NCBI GenBank assembly: GCA_024803745.1 | Contig: JANJXV010000049.1 | Coordinates: 3,675,001 to 3,739,000, forward strand | DNA from: Megascapheus bottae | Taxonomy: Eukaryota; Chordata; Mammalia; Rodentia; Geomyidae | Length of the DNA: 64,000 nt | Reading direction: 5' to 3' | The notes under the pieces: model-generated | The model's input: only the letters and a program-made list of their open reading frames with translations | Databases searched by the model: none | Told to the model about the DNA's origin: nothing | Position numbers and translations under genes: made by a program | In this document: piece by piece, positions 1 through 11,148 of the stretch | Layout: the number at the start of each line of letters is the position of its first letter | Position numbering within the stretch: position 1 is the first letter of the stretch

Positions 1-615
1 TTAGGGTAAGGGTAAGGGTTAGGGTTAGGGTTAGGGTTAGCGTTAGGGTTAGGGTAAGGGTAAGGGTTAGGGTTCAGGTTAGGGTTAGGTTTAGCGTTAG
101 GGTTAGGATTAGGGTAAGGGTAAGATTTAGGGTTAGGGTTAGGGTTAGGGTTATGGTTACGGTTAGGTTTTGGGTTACGGTAGGGTCAGGGTTAGGGTTA
201 GGGTAAGGGTATGTGTTAGGGTTAGTGTTAGGGTTAGGCTTAGGGTTAGGGTTAGCGTTAAGGTAAGGGTAAGGGTTATGGTTAGGGTTAGGGTTAGGGT
301 CAGGTTTGGTTTAGGGTTAGGGTTAGGGTAAGGGTATGGGTTAGGGGTTAGGTTTAGGGTAAGGGTAAGGGTTAGGGTTAGGGTAAGGGTAAGGGTTAGG
401 GTTACGGTTAGTGTTAGGTTTAGGGTTATGGTAAGGGTAAGGGTTAGGGTTAGGGTTAGGGTAGTGGATAAGATAAGATTAAGTGTTAGGGTTAGGGTTA
501 GAATAAGGGTAAGGTTTACGGTTAGGTTTAGGGTTAAGGTTAAGTTTGGTTTAGGGTTAGGGTTAGGGTTAGGGTTAGGGTTAGTGTTAGGTTTAGGATT
601 AGGGTTAGGGTAAGG

Positions 616-623
616 GCAATTGC
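616..623 (+). repeat. GCAATTGC palindrome inside GGGCAATTGCTAGGG
   Basis: This 8 bp palindrome, rare in a tract with almost no C, occurs at 616, 6,403, 33,421 and 39,183. A one-base variant (GCAATTGT) occurs at 26,635, about 30,261 and 52,697. The surrounding hexamer order is shared, so these are copies of one ancestral segment. No regulatory role is implied. Confidence 0.8.
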
Positions 624-2185
624 TAGGGTTAGGGTTAGGGTTAAGGTTAGGTTAGGGTTAGCGTTTTGGTTAGGGTTAGGGTTAGGTTTTGGATAAGGGT
701 AAGGGTTAGGTTAAGGGTTAGGGTTAAGTTTAGGGTTAGGGTTAGGGTTAGGGTTAGGGTAAGGGTTAGAGTTAGGCTTAGGGTTTGGTTTAGGGTAAGG
801 GTTAGGGTTAGGATTAGGGTAAGTGTTAGGTTAAGCGTTAGGGTTAGGGGTTAGGTTTAGGGTTAGGGTTAGGGTTAGGGTAAGGGTTAGGTTTAGGGTT
901 AGGGTTAGGGTAAGGGTAAGGGGTAGGGTTATGGTTAGGGTTAGAGTATGGGTTAGGGTTAGGGGTATGTTTAGGGTTACCGTTAGGTTTAGGCTTATGG
1001 TAGGTTTAGGGTTAGGGTAAGGGTATGTTTTAGAGTTAGTGTTACGGTTAGGCTTAGGGTTAGGGTTAGCGTTGGGGTAAGGGTAAGGTTTAGGTGTAGG
1101 GTTAGGGTTAGGTTTAGGGTAAGGGTTAGGTTTAGGGTTAGGGTTAGGTAAGGGTAAGGGTTAGGGTTGGGGTTAGGCTTAGGGTTAGGGTTAGGGTTAT
1201 GGTAAGTGTTAGGGTTAGGGTTAAATAAGGGTAAGGTTTAGGGTTAGGGTTAGGGTTAGGATAAGGTTTAAGGTTAGGGTTAGGGTTAGGGTTAGAGTTA
1301 GGGTAAGGGTATGTTTTAGGGTTAGGGTTAGGGTTAGGATTAGGGTAAGGGTTAGGTTTAGGTTTAGCGTTGGGGTTAAGGTTAGGATTAGGATTAGCGT
1401 AAGGGTAAGGATTAGGGTTAGGGTTAGGTTTTGGGTAAGTGTTAGTGTTAGGGATAGTGTTAGGGTTAGGGTTAGGGTAAGGATAAGGGTTAGGGTTAGG
1501 ATTAGGGTTAGGTGTTAGGGTTAGGGTTAGGGTTAGGGTTAGCGTTAGGTTTAGGGTTAGGGTTAGTGGGTTAGGTTTAGGGTTTGGGTAAGGGTAAGTG
1601 TAAAGGTTAGGGTTAAGGTTAGGGATAGGATTAGATTTACGGTTAGGGTAAGGGTAAGGTTTAGGGTTAGGGTGAGGTTAAGGATTAGGTTTAGGGTTAG
1701 GGTAAGGGTTAGGTTTAGAGTTAGGGTTAGTATTAAGTATAGGGTTAGGGTAAGGTCAAGGTTAGGGTTAGGGTTAGGGATATGGTTAGTGTTAGGTGTT
1801 ATGGTTAGGATTAGGTTTAGGGTTAGTGTTATTGTAAGGACAAGAGTTAGGGTTAGGGATAGGTTTACGGTTCGGATTAGGTTTACTGTTAGGGTTAGAT
1901 TAAGGGTTAGGTTTAGGTTTAGGGTTATGGTTAAAGTTAGGGTTATTGTTAGGTTAAGGGTAAGGGTTAGGGTTAGGGTGAGGGTTAGGTTTAGGGTTAG
2001 TGTAAGGATAAGATTTAGGCTTAAGATAGGGTTAGGGTTAGCGTTAAGGTTAGGGTTAGGGTGAGGGTTAGGGTTAGGTTTAGGTTTAGGGTTAGGGTCA
2101 GGATAAGGGTAGGTTTAAGGATAGGGTTAGGTTTAGGGTTAAGGTTAGGGTTAGGGTGAGGGTAAGGGTAAGGGTTAGGGTTAGG

Positions 2186-2191
2186 TTTTTT
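2186..2191 (+). repeat. T6 anchor, first of eight
   Basis: Six-T runs, longer than any T run that a hexamer variant gives, occur at 2,186, 7,157, 25,274 and 25,556, and in copies at 34,991, 39,937, 63,476 and 63,758. They sit in AGGTTTTTTG or AGATTTTTTG contexts and mark a further shared paralogous segment. Confidence 0.8.
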
Positions 2192-4040
2192 GTTAGGGTT
2201 AGGGTAAGGGTAAGGGTTAGAGTTAGGGTTAAGGTTATGGTTAGGGTTAGGTTTAGGGTTAGGGTTAGGGTAATGGTTAGGGTTAGGGTTAGGTTTAGGG
2301 TTGGGTTTTAAGGTTAGGTTTAGGGTTAGGGTAAGGGTAAGGGTTAGGGTTTGGGTTAGGTTAGGGTAAGGGTTAGGGTTAGGGTTAGGGTTAGTGTTAG
2401 GTTTAGCGTTAGGGTAAGGGTAAGGGTTATGATTAGGGTTAAGGTTAGGGTAAGGGTTAGGGTTAGGGTTAGGGTAAGGTTTAGGGTAAGGGTTAGGTTA
2501 GGTTTAGGGTAAGGGTAAGGTTTAGGGTTAGGGTTAGGGTTTGGGTAGGGTAAGGGTAAGGGTTATGTTTAGGGTTATTGTTAGGGTTAGGTAAGGGTTA
2601 GGGTAAGTGTAAGAGTTAGGGTTAGGGTTAGAATTAGGGTTAGGGTTAGGGTTAGGGTAAGGGTAAGTGTTAGGGTTAGGTTTAGGTTTAGATTTAGAGT
2701 TAGGGTTAGGGTAAGGATAAGGTTAGGGTTAGGGTAAGGGTAAGGTTTATGGTTAGGGTTAGGGTTAGGTTTATGGTAAGGGTAAGGGTTAGGGTTAGGG
2801 TACGGGTAAGGGTAAGGGTTAGGTTTAGGGTTAGGGTAGGGTTGAGATTAGGGTTAGGGTTAGGGTTAGGTTTAGGTTTGGGGTTAGGTTTAGGGTTAGG
2901 GTTAGGGGTTAGGTTTAGGGTTAGGTTTAGGGTTAGGGTTAGGGTTAGGGTAAGGATTAGGGTTAGGGTTAGGGTTTTGGTTAGGGTTAGGGTTAGGGTA
3001 AATGTAGGGTTAGGGTGAGGGTAAGGGTTAAGGTTAGGTATTGAGTTACTGTTAGGGTAAGGCTAAATGTTAGGGTTAGGGTTAGGGTTAGGGTAATGGT
3101 TAGGGTAAACGTTAGGGTTATTTTTAGGGTTAGGTTTAGGGTTAGGATTAGGGTTAGGTTTAGGGTTAGGATTAGGGTTAGTGTTGGGGTAAGGTAATGG
3201 CTAGTGTTAGGATTAGGGTTAGGGTTAGGGTAAGGGTTAGGGTTAGGGTTAGGGTTAGGTTTAGGTTTAGGGTTATGGTTAGTGTAAGGGTAAGGTTAGG
3301 GTTAGGGTTATGGTTAGGTTTAGGTTGGGGTTAAAGTTAGGGTTAGGATTAGGGTAAGGGTAAGTGTTAGGTTTAAGGTTAGGGTAAGTGTTTGGGTTAG
3401 GGTTAGGGTTAGTGAAAGGGTTAGCGTTAGGGTTAGGGTAAGGTTAAGGGTTTGGGTTAGGGTTAGGGTTAGGTTAAGGGTATGTGTTAGGGTTAGGCTT
3501 AGGTTTAGGGTTAGTTTTAGGGTAAGGGTAAGGGTTAGTGTTAGGGTTAGGGTTAGGTTTAGTGTTGGGGTTAAGGTTAGGGTTAGGGTAAGGGTTAGGT
3601 TCAGGGTTAGGTTTAGGTTTACGGTTAGGGTTAAGTTTAGGGTTAGGGTTAGGGTATGTGTTAGGGTTAGGGTTAGCGTTAGGGTAAGGCTTAGGGTTAG
3701 GGTTAAGGTATGGGTAAGGGTTAGGGTTAGGGTTTGGGTTAGGTTAAGTGTTAGGGTTAGGGTTAGGGTTAGGGATAGAATAAGGGTTAGGGTTAGGTTT
3801 AGGGTTAGGGTTAGGGTAAGGGTTAGGGTTGGGGTTAGGGTTAGGGTTAGGTTTAGGTTTAGGTTAAGGGTTAGGGTTAGGGTTAGGGTTTGGATAAGGT
3901 TTAGGGTTAGTGTAAGGGTTAGCGTTAAGGTTGGGGTAAGGGTAAGGTTTGGGTTAGGGTTAGGGTTAGGTGTAGAGTTAGAATTAGGTTTAGTGTTAGG
4001 GTAAGGGTAAGTGTTAGGTTTAAGGTTAGGGTTAGGGTTA

Positions 4041-4074
<34 letters not shown>

Positions 4075-5441
4075 AAGGGTTAGGGTTAGGATTAGATTTA
4101 TTGTTAGGGTTAGGCTTAGCGTTAGGGTAAGTGTAAGGGTTAGCGTTAGGTTTAGGGTTACGTTTAGGGTTAGGGGTTAGGGTTAGGGTTAGGTTGAGGT
4201 TTAGGGTTAGGGTAAGGATAAGAGTTAGGTTTAGGGATAGGGTTAGGGTTCGTGTTAGGTTTAGGGTTATGGTTAGGGTTAGGGTAAGGGTTAGGCTTAG
4301 AGTTAGGCTTAGGGTTAAGGTTAGGGTTAGGGTTAGGGTTAGGGTAAAGGTAAGGGTGAGGGTTAAGTTTAGGGTTATGGTAAGGGTTCGGGTTAGGTTT
4401 AGGGTTAGGATAAGGGTAAGGGTTCGGGTTTAGTTTAGGGTTAAGTTTAGTGTTAGGGTTAGAGTAAGGTTAAGGGTTATGGTTAGGTTTAGGTTAGCGT
4501 TAGGGTAAGGTTAAGGGTTAGTTTTAGGGTTAGGGTTAGGTATAGGGTTAGGATTAGGGTTAGGGTTAGGGTTAGGATAAGGTTTAGGGTTAGGGTTAGG
4601 GTTAGGGTTAGTGTTAGGGTTAGGGTTAGCGTTGGGGTTAAGGTTAGGGTTAGGGTTAGGGTGAGGGTAAGGATTAGGGTTAGGCTTAGAGTTAGGATTA
4701 GGGTTAGGTTTATGGTTAGGGTTATGGTTAGGGTTAGGGTAAGGGTAAGGGTTAGGGTTAGGATAAGGTTTAGGTGTTAGAGTTAGGGTTAGGGTTAGGT
4801 TTAGAGTTAGGGTTCGCGTTAGGTTTAGTGTTTGGGTTAGCGTAACTGTAAAGGTTAGGGTTCGGGTTAGTGTTTGGTTTACGGTTAGGGTAAGGGTTAG
4901 GGTTAGGGTTAGGGAAAGAGCAAGGGTTAGGGTTAGGGAAAGAGCAAGGGTAGGGTTAGGGTTAGGGTTAGATTAAGGATTAGGGTTAGGGTTAGGGTTA
5001 GGGTAAGGGTTAGGGTTAGGTTAAGGTTAAGGGTTAGGGTTAGGGTTAGTGGTAGGGTTACGGATTAGGGTTAGGGTTAGGGTTAGGTTTAGGGTTAGGT
5101 TAAAGATAAGGGATAGGGTTAGGGTTAGGGTTACTGTTAGGTTTAGGTTTAGGGTTAGGGATAGAGTTAGGGTTCGTATTAGGTTTACGATTAGGGTTAG
5201 ATTAAGAGTTAGTTTTAGGTTTAGGGTTATGGTTAAGGTTACTGTTATTGTTAGGGTAAGGATAAGGGTTAGGGTTAGGGTGAGGGTTAGGGTTAGGGTA
5301 AGTGTTAGGGTTAGGTTTAGGGTTAGGGTTAGTGTTAGGGTAAGGAAAAGGGTTAGGCTTAAGGTAGGGATAGGGTTAGCGTTAAGGTTAAGGTTATGGT
5401 GAGGGTAAGCATAAGGGTTAGGTTTAGGGTTAGGGTTAGGG

Positions 5442-6545
5442 TTAGGGTAAGGGTAAGGGTTAGGGTTAGGGTTAGGGTTAGCGTTAGGGTTAGGGTAAGG
5501 GTAAGGGTTAGGGTTCAGGTTAGGGTTAGGTTTAGGGTTAGGGTTAGGATTAGGGTAAGGGTAAGATTTAGGGTTAGGGTTAGGGTTAGGGTTATGGTTA
5601 CGGTTAGGTTTTGGGTTACGGTAGGGTCAGGGTTAGGGTTAGGGTAAGGGTATGTGTTAGGGTTACTGTTAGGGTTAGGCTTAGGGTTAGGGTTAGCGTT
5701 AAGGTAAGGGTAAGGGTTATGGTTAGGGTTAGGGTTAGGGTCAGGTTTGGTTTAGGGTTAGGTAAGGGTTAGGGTTAGGGTAAGGGTATGTGTTAGGATT
5801 AGTGTTAGCGTTAGGCTTAGGGTTAGGGTTAGCGTTAAGGTAAGGGTAAGGGTTATGGTTAGGGTTAGGGTTAGGGTCAGGTTTGGTTTAGGGTTAGGGT
5901 TAGGGTTAGGGTTAGAATAAGGGTAAGATTTAGGGTTAGGGTTTGGGTTAGGGTTATGGTTACGGTTAGGTTTTGGGTTACGGTAGGGTCAGGGTTAGGG
6001 TTAGGGTAAGGGTATGTGTTAGGGTTAGTGTTAGGGTTAGGCTTAGGGTTAGGGTTAGCGTTAAGGTAAGGGTAAGGGTTATGGTTAGGGTTAGGGTTAG
6101 GGTCAGGTTTGGTTTAGGGTTATGGTTAGGGTTAGGGTTAGGGTAAGGGTATGGGTTAGGGGTTAGGTTTAGGGTAAGGGTAAGGGTTAGGGATAGGGTA
6201 AGGGTAAGGGTTAGGGTTACGGTTAGTGTTAGGTTTAGGGTTATGGTAAGGGTAAGGGTTAGGGTTAGGGTTAGGGTAGTGGATAAGATTAAGTGTTAGG
6301 GTTAGGGTTAGAATAAGGGTAAGGTTTACGGTTAGGTTTAGGGTTAGGGTTAGGGTTAGGGTTAGGGTTAGTGTTAGGTTTAGGATTAGGGTTAGGGTAA
6401 GGGCAATTGCTAGGGTTAGGGTTAGGGTTAAGGTTAGGTTAGGGTTAGCGTTTTGGTTAGGGTTAGGGTTAGGTTTTGGATAAGGTAAGGGTTAGGTTAA
6501 GGGTTAGGGTTAAGTTTAGGGTTAGGGTTAGGGTTAGGGTAAGTG
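5442..6545 (+). repeat. Second copy of the window start (5.44 kb tandem unit, truncated)
   Basis: Sequence from 5,442 repeats sequence from 1, including TTAGCG then GGTTCAGG near the start, GTAGTGGATAAG at about 6,277 (about 459 in the first copy) and the GCAATTGC palindrome at 6,403 (616). Extra length comes from the local triplication at 5,651-6,125. The match fades near 6,545 (about 760), where AAGTGCTAAGG begins a different block. The A2 equivalent is 38,253 to about 39,325. Confidence 0.85.
5651..6125 (+). repeat. Local triplication marked by TATGTGTTAGG (136 and 226 bp spacing)
   Basis: The marker GGGTATGTGTTAGG followed by TTAGGCTTAGGG, TTAGCGTTAAGG and GGTCAGGTTTGG occurs at 5,651, 5,787 and 6,013. 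At the window start it occurs once (210). The spacings of 136 and 226 bp are not multiples of six. The A2 copy keeps both spacings exactly (38,462; 38,598; 38,824), so the triplication is older than the A duplication. Relatives of the marker stand alone at about 26,295 and 29,920. Confidence 0.85.
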
Positions 6546-7983
6546 CTAAGGTAAGGATTAGGTTTAGGGTTAGGGTTAGCATTATGTTTAGGGTTAGGGT
6601 AGGGGTAAGGTTTAGAGTTAGGGTTAGGGTTGGGGTTAGGGTTAGGGGTTAGGGTTAGCGTTAGGTTTAGGGTTAGGTTTAGGGTAAGGGTAAGAGTTAG
6701 GGTTAGGGATAGGGTTAGGGTTCGGGTTAGGTTTAGAGTTAGGGTTAGTTTTAGAGTTAGGGTTAGGGTAAGGGTAAGGGTTAGGGTTAGGGTTAGGGTT
6801 AGGGTTAAGGTTAGGGTTAGGTTTATGGTTAGTGTTTGGGGTTAGGGTTAGTGTTAGATTTAGGCTTAGGGTTAGGGTAAGGATAAGAGTTAGGTTTAGG
6901 GATAGGTTTAGGGTTAGGGTTAGGGTAAGGGTTAGGGTTAGGCTTAGGGTTAGGGTTAAGGTTAGGGTTAGGGTTAGGGTGAGCTTAAGGGTTAGGTTTA
7001 GGGTTATGGTAAGAGTAAGGATTAGGTTTAGGTTTAGGGTTAGTTTTAGGGTTAGGGTTAGGGTAAGGATAAGGGTAGGGTTATTGTTAGGGTTAGGGTT
7101 AGGTTTGGGTTAAGGTTAGGGTTATGGTGAGGGTAAAGTTAAGGGTTAGGGTTAGGTTTTTTGGTAGGGTTAAGGTAAGGGTAAGGGTTAGTGTTAGGGT
7201 TAGGGTTAGGTTTAGGTTTAGGATTAGGGTTAGGGTTAGGGTAAGGGTAAGGGTTAGGGTTAAGGTTAGGGTTAGGGTTAGGTTTAGGGTAAGGGTAAGT
7301 TTTAGGGTAAGTGTTAGGGTTAGGTTTAGGGTAAGGGAAAGGGTTAGGCTTAGGGTTAGGGTTAGGTTTAGGTTTAGGGTAAGGGTAAGGGTTAGGGTTA
7401 TGTCTAGGGTTAGATTTAGAGTTAGGGTAAGGGTAAGGGTTAGTGTTACGGTTAGGATTAGGGTTAGGGTAAGGGTAAAGGTTAGTGTTAGGGTTAGGGT
7501 TAGGTTTAGGGTTCGGAAGAAGTTTAGAGTTATGGTTAGTGTAAGGGTAAGGGTTAATGTTAGGGTTAGGGTTAGGGTTAGCGTTAGGCTAAGGGTAAGT
7601 GTTAGGGTTAGGGTTAGGGTTAAGGTAAGAGTAAGGGTTAAGGTTAGGGTTAGGGTTAAGTTTAGGTTTAGGGTAAGGGTTAGGGTTAGGGTTAGGGTAA
7701 GGGTAAGGTTTAGGGTTAGGGTAAAGTTAAGTGTTAGGGTTAGGGTTAGTATTAGGGTTAGGTTTATGGTTAGGGTAAGGGTAAGGGCTAGGGTTAGGGT
7801 TAGGGTAAGGTTTAAGGTTAGGGTGAGGGTTAGGGTAGGGGTTAGGGTAAGTGTTAGGGTTAGGGTTAGGGTTATGTTAAGGGTAAGGGTAAGGGTTAGG
7901 GTTAGGGTTAGGGTTTAGGGCTAGGGTTAGGGTTAGGTTTAGGGTTAGGAGTTAGTGTTAGTCTTAGGGTTAGGGTAAGGGTT

Positions 7984-8030
7984 AATGTTAGGGGTTAGGG
8001 TTAGTGTTAGGGTTAGGTTAAGGGTTAGGT
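7984..8030 (+). repeat. P anchor motif (AATGTTAGGGGTTAGG), first of eight
   Basis: AATGTTAGGGG, followed by TTAGTG, TTAGGG and TTAAGGG and usually preceded by TTAGTCTTAGGG, occurs at 7,984, 9,490, 16,391 and 23,161, and in the duplicated copies at 40,806, 42,300, 49,189 and 61,363. Similar order continues for several hundred bases downstream, including TTAGCGTTGGGGTTAAA or a close form. It marks the start of an old paralogous block of about 1.5 kb. Confidence 0.8.
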
Positions 8031-10104
8031 TTAGGGTTAGGATAAGGGTTAGGGTTACAGTTAGGATAATGGTAAGTTTTATGCTTACGGTTAGGGTTAG
8101 GGTTGGGGTAAGGGTTAGGATTAGGTTTAGCGTTGGGGTTAAATTTAGGGTTAGGGTTAGTGTAAGGGTAACGGTTAGGGTTAGGGTTAGGTTTTCTGTT
8201 CATGTTACGGTTAGGGTTAGGGTTAGGGTTAGGATTAGGATAAGGGTATGGATTAGGGTTAGGCTTAGGTTTAGGGTAAGGGTTAGGGTTACGTTTAGGG
8301 TAAGGGTAAGTTTTAGGGTTAGGGTTAGGGTTAGGTTTAGGGTAAGGGAAAGGGTTAGGGTTAGTGTAAGGGTAAACTTTAGTGTTAGGTTTAGGGTTAG
8401 GGTTAGGGTAAGGGTAAGGGTAAGGGTTAGGGTTAGGATTAGGGTTAGGGTTAGAGGTTAGGGTTAGGTTCAGGGTTAGGTTGAGGGTTAGGGTAATGAT
8501 TAGGGTTAGGCTAAGGGTAAGTGTTAGGTTTAGGATTGGCGTAAGGGTTAGGGATAGGGTTAGTTTTAGGGTAAGTGTAAGGGTTACTGTTAGTGTTAGG
8601 GTTAGGTTTAGGGTTGAGTTTAAGGTTAGGGTTACGGTTAGGGTAAGGGTAAGGTTTAGCTTTGGGGTTAGGGTTAGGGTTAGGGTTAGGGTTAAGGTAA
8701 GAGTAAGGGTTAGGGTTAGGGTTAAGGTTAGGTTTAGGGTAAGGGTTAGGGTTAGGGTTATGGTTAGGTTAAGGTTAAGGTTTAGTGTTAGGGTTAGGGT
8801 TAGGGTAAGGGTAAGGGTTTAGGTTTGGGTTAGGATTAGGGTTAGGATTAGGGTTAGGGTAAGAGTAAGGGTTAGGGTTAGGGTTATGGTTAGGGTAAGG
8901 GTTAGGGTTAGGGTTAGGGTTAGGGTAGGGTTTAGGGTAAGTGTTAGTGTTAGGGTTAGGGTTAGGATAAGGGTAAGGGTTAGGGTTAGGGTTAGGGTTA
9001 GGTTTAGGTATTAGGGTTAGGGTTAGGGTTAGGGGTTAGGGTTAGTGTTAGGTTTAGGGTAAGGGTTAGGGTTAGGGATTAGGGTTAGTGTTAGGGTTAG
9101 GTTAAGGGTTAGGGTTAGGGTTAAGATAAGGGTTAGGGTTAGGGTTAGGGTTAGAGTTAGGGTCAGGGTAAGGGTTAGGGTTAAGGTTAGGTTAAGGGTA
9201 AGGTTTAGGGTTAATGTAAAGGTAAGTGGTAGGGTTAGAGTTACGGTTAGGGTTAGCTTTAGGGTAAGGGTAAGGGTAAGTGTTAGGGTTAGGGTTAGGA
9301 TTAGGGTTAGGTTTACGGTTAGGGTAAGGTTTAAGGTTAGGGTGAGGGTTAGGGTAGGGTTATGGTAAGTGTTAGGGTTAGGGTTAGGGTTAGGTTAAGG
9401 GTAAGGGTTAGGGTTAGGGTTAGGGGTTAGGGCTTGGGTTAGGGTTAGGGTTAGGGGTTAGGGTTAGTCTTAGGGTTAGGGTAAGGGATAATGTTAGGGG
9501 TTAGGGTTAGTGTTAGGGTTAGGTTAAGGGTTAGGGTTATGGTTAAGATAAGGTTTAGGGTTAGGGTTAGAGTTAGGGTAAGGGTAAGTTTTGGGCTAAG
9601 GGTTAGGGTTAGGGTAAGGGTTAGGATTAGGTTTAGAGTTGGGGTTAAAGTTTTGGTTAGGGTTAGCGTAAGGGTAAGGGTTCGGGTTAGGGTTAGGGTT
9701 TCTGTAAGTGTTAGGGTTAGGTTTAGGGTTAGGGTTAGGTTTAGGATAAGGGTAAGGATTAGGGTTAGGGTTAGGTTTAGGGTAAGGTTAGTGTTATGTT
9801 TAGGGGAAGGGTAAGTTTATGGTTAGGGTTAGGGTTAGGGTTAGGGTTAGGTTTAGGGTAAGGGAAAGGGTTAGGGTTAGGTTTAGGGTAAGGGTAAGAT
9901 TTATTGTTAGGGTTAGGGTTAGGGTTAGGGTAAGGGTAAGGGTTAGGGTTAGGGTTAGGATTAGGGTTAGGTTTACGGTTAGGGCAAGGTTTAGGGTTAG
10001 GGTAAGGGTAAGGGTTAGGGTTAGGATTAGGGTAAGGGTAAGGTTTAGGGTTTGGTTAGATTTCGGGTAGGGCAAGGGTAAGGGTTAGGGTTAGGGTTAG
10101 GGTT

Positions 10105-10580
10105 AGGGTTAGGTTTAGGGTAAGTGTAAGGGTGAGGGTTTGGGTTAGAGTTAGGGTAAGGGTTAGGGTTAGGGTTAAGGTTAGGGTTAGGGTTAGGGTT
10201 AGGGTTAGTGTTAGGTTTAGGGTAAGGGTAAGTGTTAGGGTTAGGGTTAGGGTTAGGATAAGAGTAAGGGTTAGGTTTAGGGTCAGGTTTACGGTTAAGG
10301 TTAGGGTTAGGGTTAGAGTTAGGGTTAGGTTTAGGGTTAGGGTTAGGGTAAGGGTTAGGGTTAGGGTTAGTGTAAGGTTAGGGTTAGGGTTAGTGTAAGG
10401 GTTAAGGTTAGGGTTAGGGTAAGGGTTAGAGTTAGGTTTAGGATTTGGTTAAGGGTAAGGGTTAGGGTTAGGCTTAGGTTTAGGGTTAGGTTAAGTGTTA
10501 GGATTAGGGTTAAGGTAAGGGTTAGGGTTAGGCTTAGGGTAAGGGTTAGGGTTAGGATTAGGGTAAGGATAAGGGTTCGG
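10105..10580 (+). repeat. Segment duplicated 1,214 bp downstream
   Basis: The variant order of about 10,105-10,580 is repeated from about 11,319 to about 11,800, with a small insertion near 11,640 where a TTAAGGTTAGGGTAAGGG stretch is doubled. With the 1,909 bp duplication next to it, block A has the order P'-R-P'-R across 10.1-13.2 kb. The second pair is separated by about 0.64 kb of other array (about 11,860-12,490). Confidence 0.75.
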
Positions 10581-10582
10581 AT

Positions 10583-11148
10583 TAGGGTTAGGTGTTAGGG
10601 TAAGGGTTAGGGTTAGGGTTAGGTATACGGTTAAGTTTAGGTTAAGGGTTAGGTTTAGGGTTAGGTTTTGGGTTAAGGTTAGGATTAGGGTAAGGGTTAG
10701 GGTTAGGGTTATTGTTACGGTTAGGATTTGGGTTAAGGTTAGGGTTAGGGTTAGGGTTAGTGTTAGGTTTAGGGTAAGGGTAAGGGTTAGAGTTAGGGTT
10801 AGGTTTAGGGTTAGGGAAAGGGTAAGGGTTAGGGTTAGAGTTAGGGTAAGGGTTAGGATTAGGATTAGGGTTAGGTGTTAGGGTAAGTGGTAGGGTTATG
10901 GTTAGGTATACGGTTAAGTTTAGGGTAAGGGTTAGGTTTAGGGTTAGGGTTAGGTTTAGGGTTAGGGTTATGGTAAGGGTTAGGGTTAGGGTTATTGTTA
11001 CGGTTAGGGTTTGGGTTAAGGTTAGGGTTAGGGTTAGGGTTAGGGTTAGGGTTAGTGTTAGGTTTAGGGTTAGGGAAAAGGTAAGGGTTAGGGTTAGGGT
11101 TAGGGTTGGGGTAAGGAATAGGGTTAGGGTTAGGGCTAAGGTAAGTGG
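10583..11148 (+). repeat. 283 bp tandem dimer with TATACGG anchors, first locus
   Basis: Two neighbouring copies start with GGTGTTAGGGTAAG (10,591 and 10,874) and carry TATACGGTTAAG (10,624 and 10,907) and a TTATTGTTACGG motif near 10,711 and 10,994. All are 283 bp apart. The two copies differ internally, for example TTAGGATTTGGG against TTAGGGTTTGGG, so the dimer is old. The dimer recurs as a whole at 12,492-13,057. Confidence 0.85.
10624..10635 (+). repeat. R anchor motif (TATACGGTTAAG), first of eleven
   Basis: TATACGGTTAAG occurs at 10,624, 10,907, 12,533, 12,816, 21,090, 43,422, 43,705, 45,331, 45,614, 54,561 and 59,292. It precedes a Q anchor by 1,284 bp (12,816 to 14,100), 1,145 bp (21,090 to 22,235) and 1,203 bp (54,561 to 55,764), so the R-to-Q arrangement is kept in three separately evolved contexts. 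Confidence 0.85.

Noticed and set aside
616..623. GCAATTGC palindrome as a regulatory or integration site
   Set aside because: Its copies are explained by duplication of the surrounding segment, and there is no gene nearby to regulate.
2186..2191. T6 runs as RNA polymerase III terminators
   Set aside because: No A/B box promoter or structured RNA lies upstream. The runs sit within repeat monomers.
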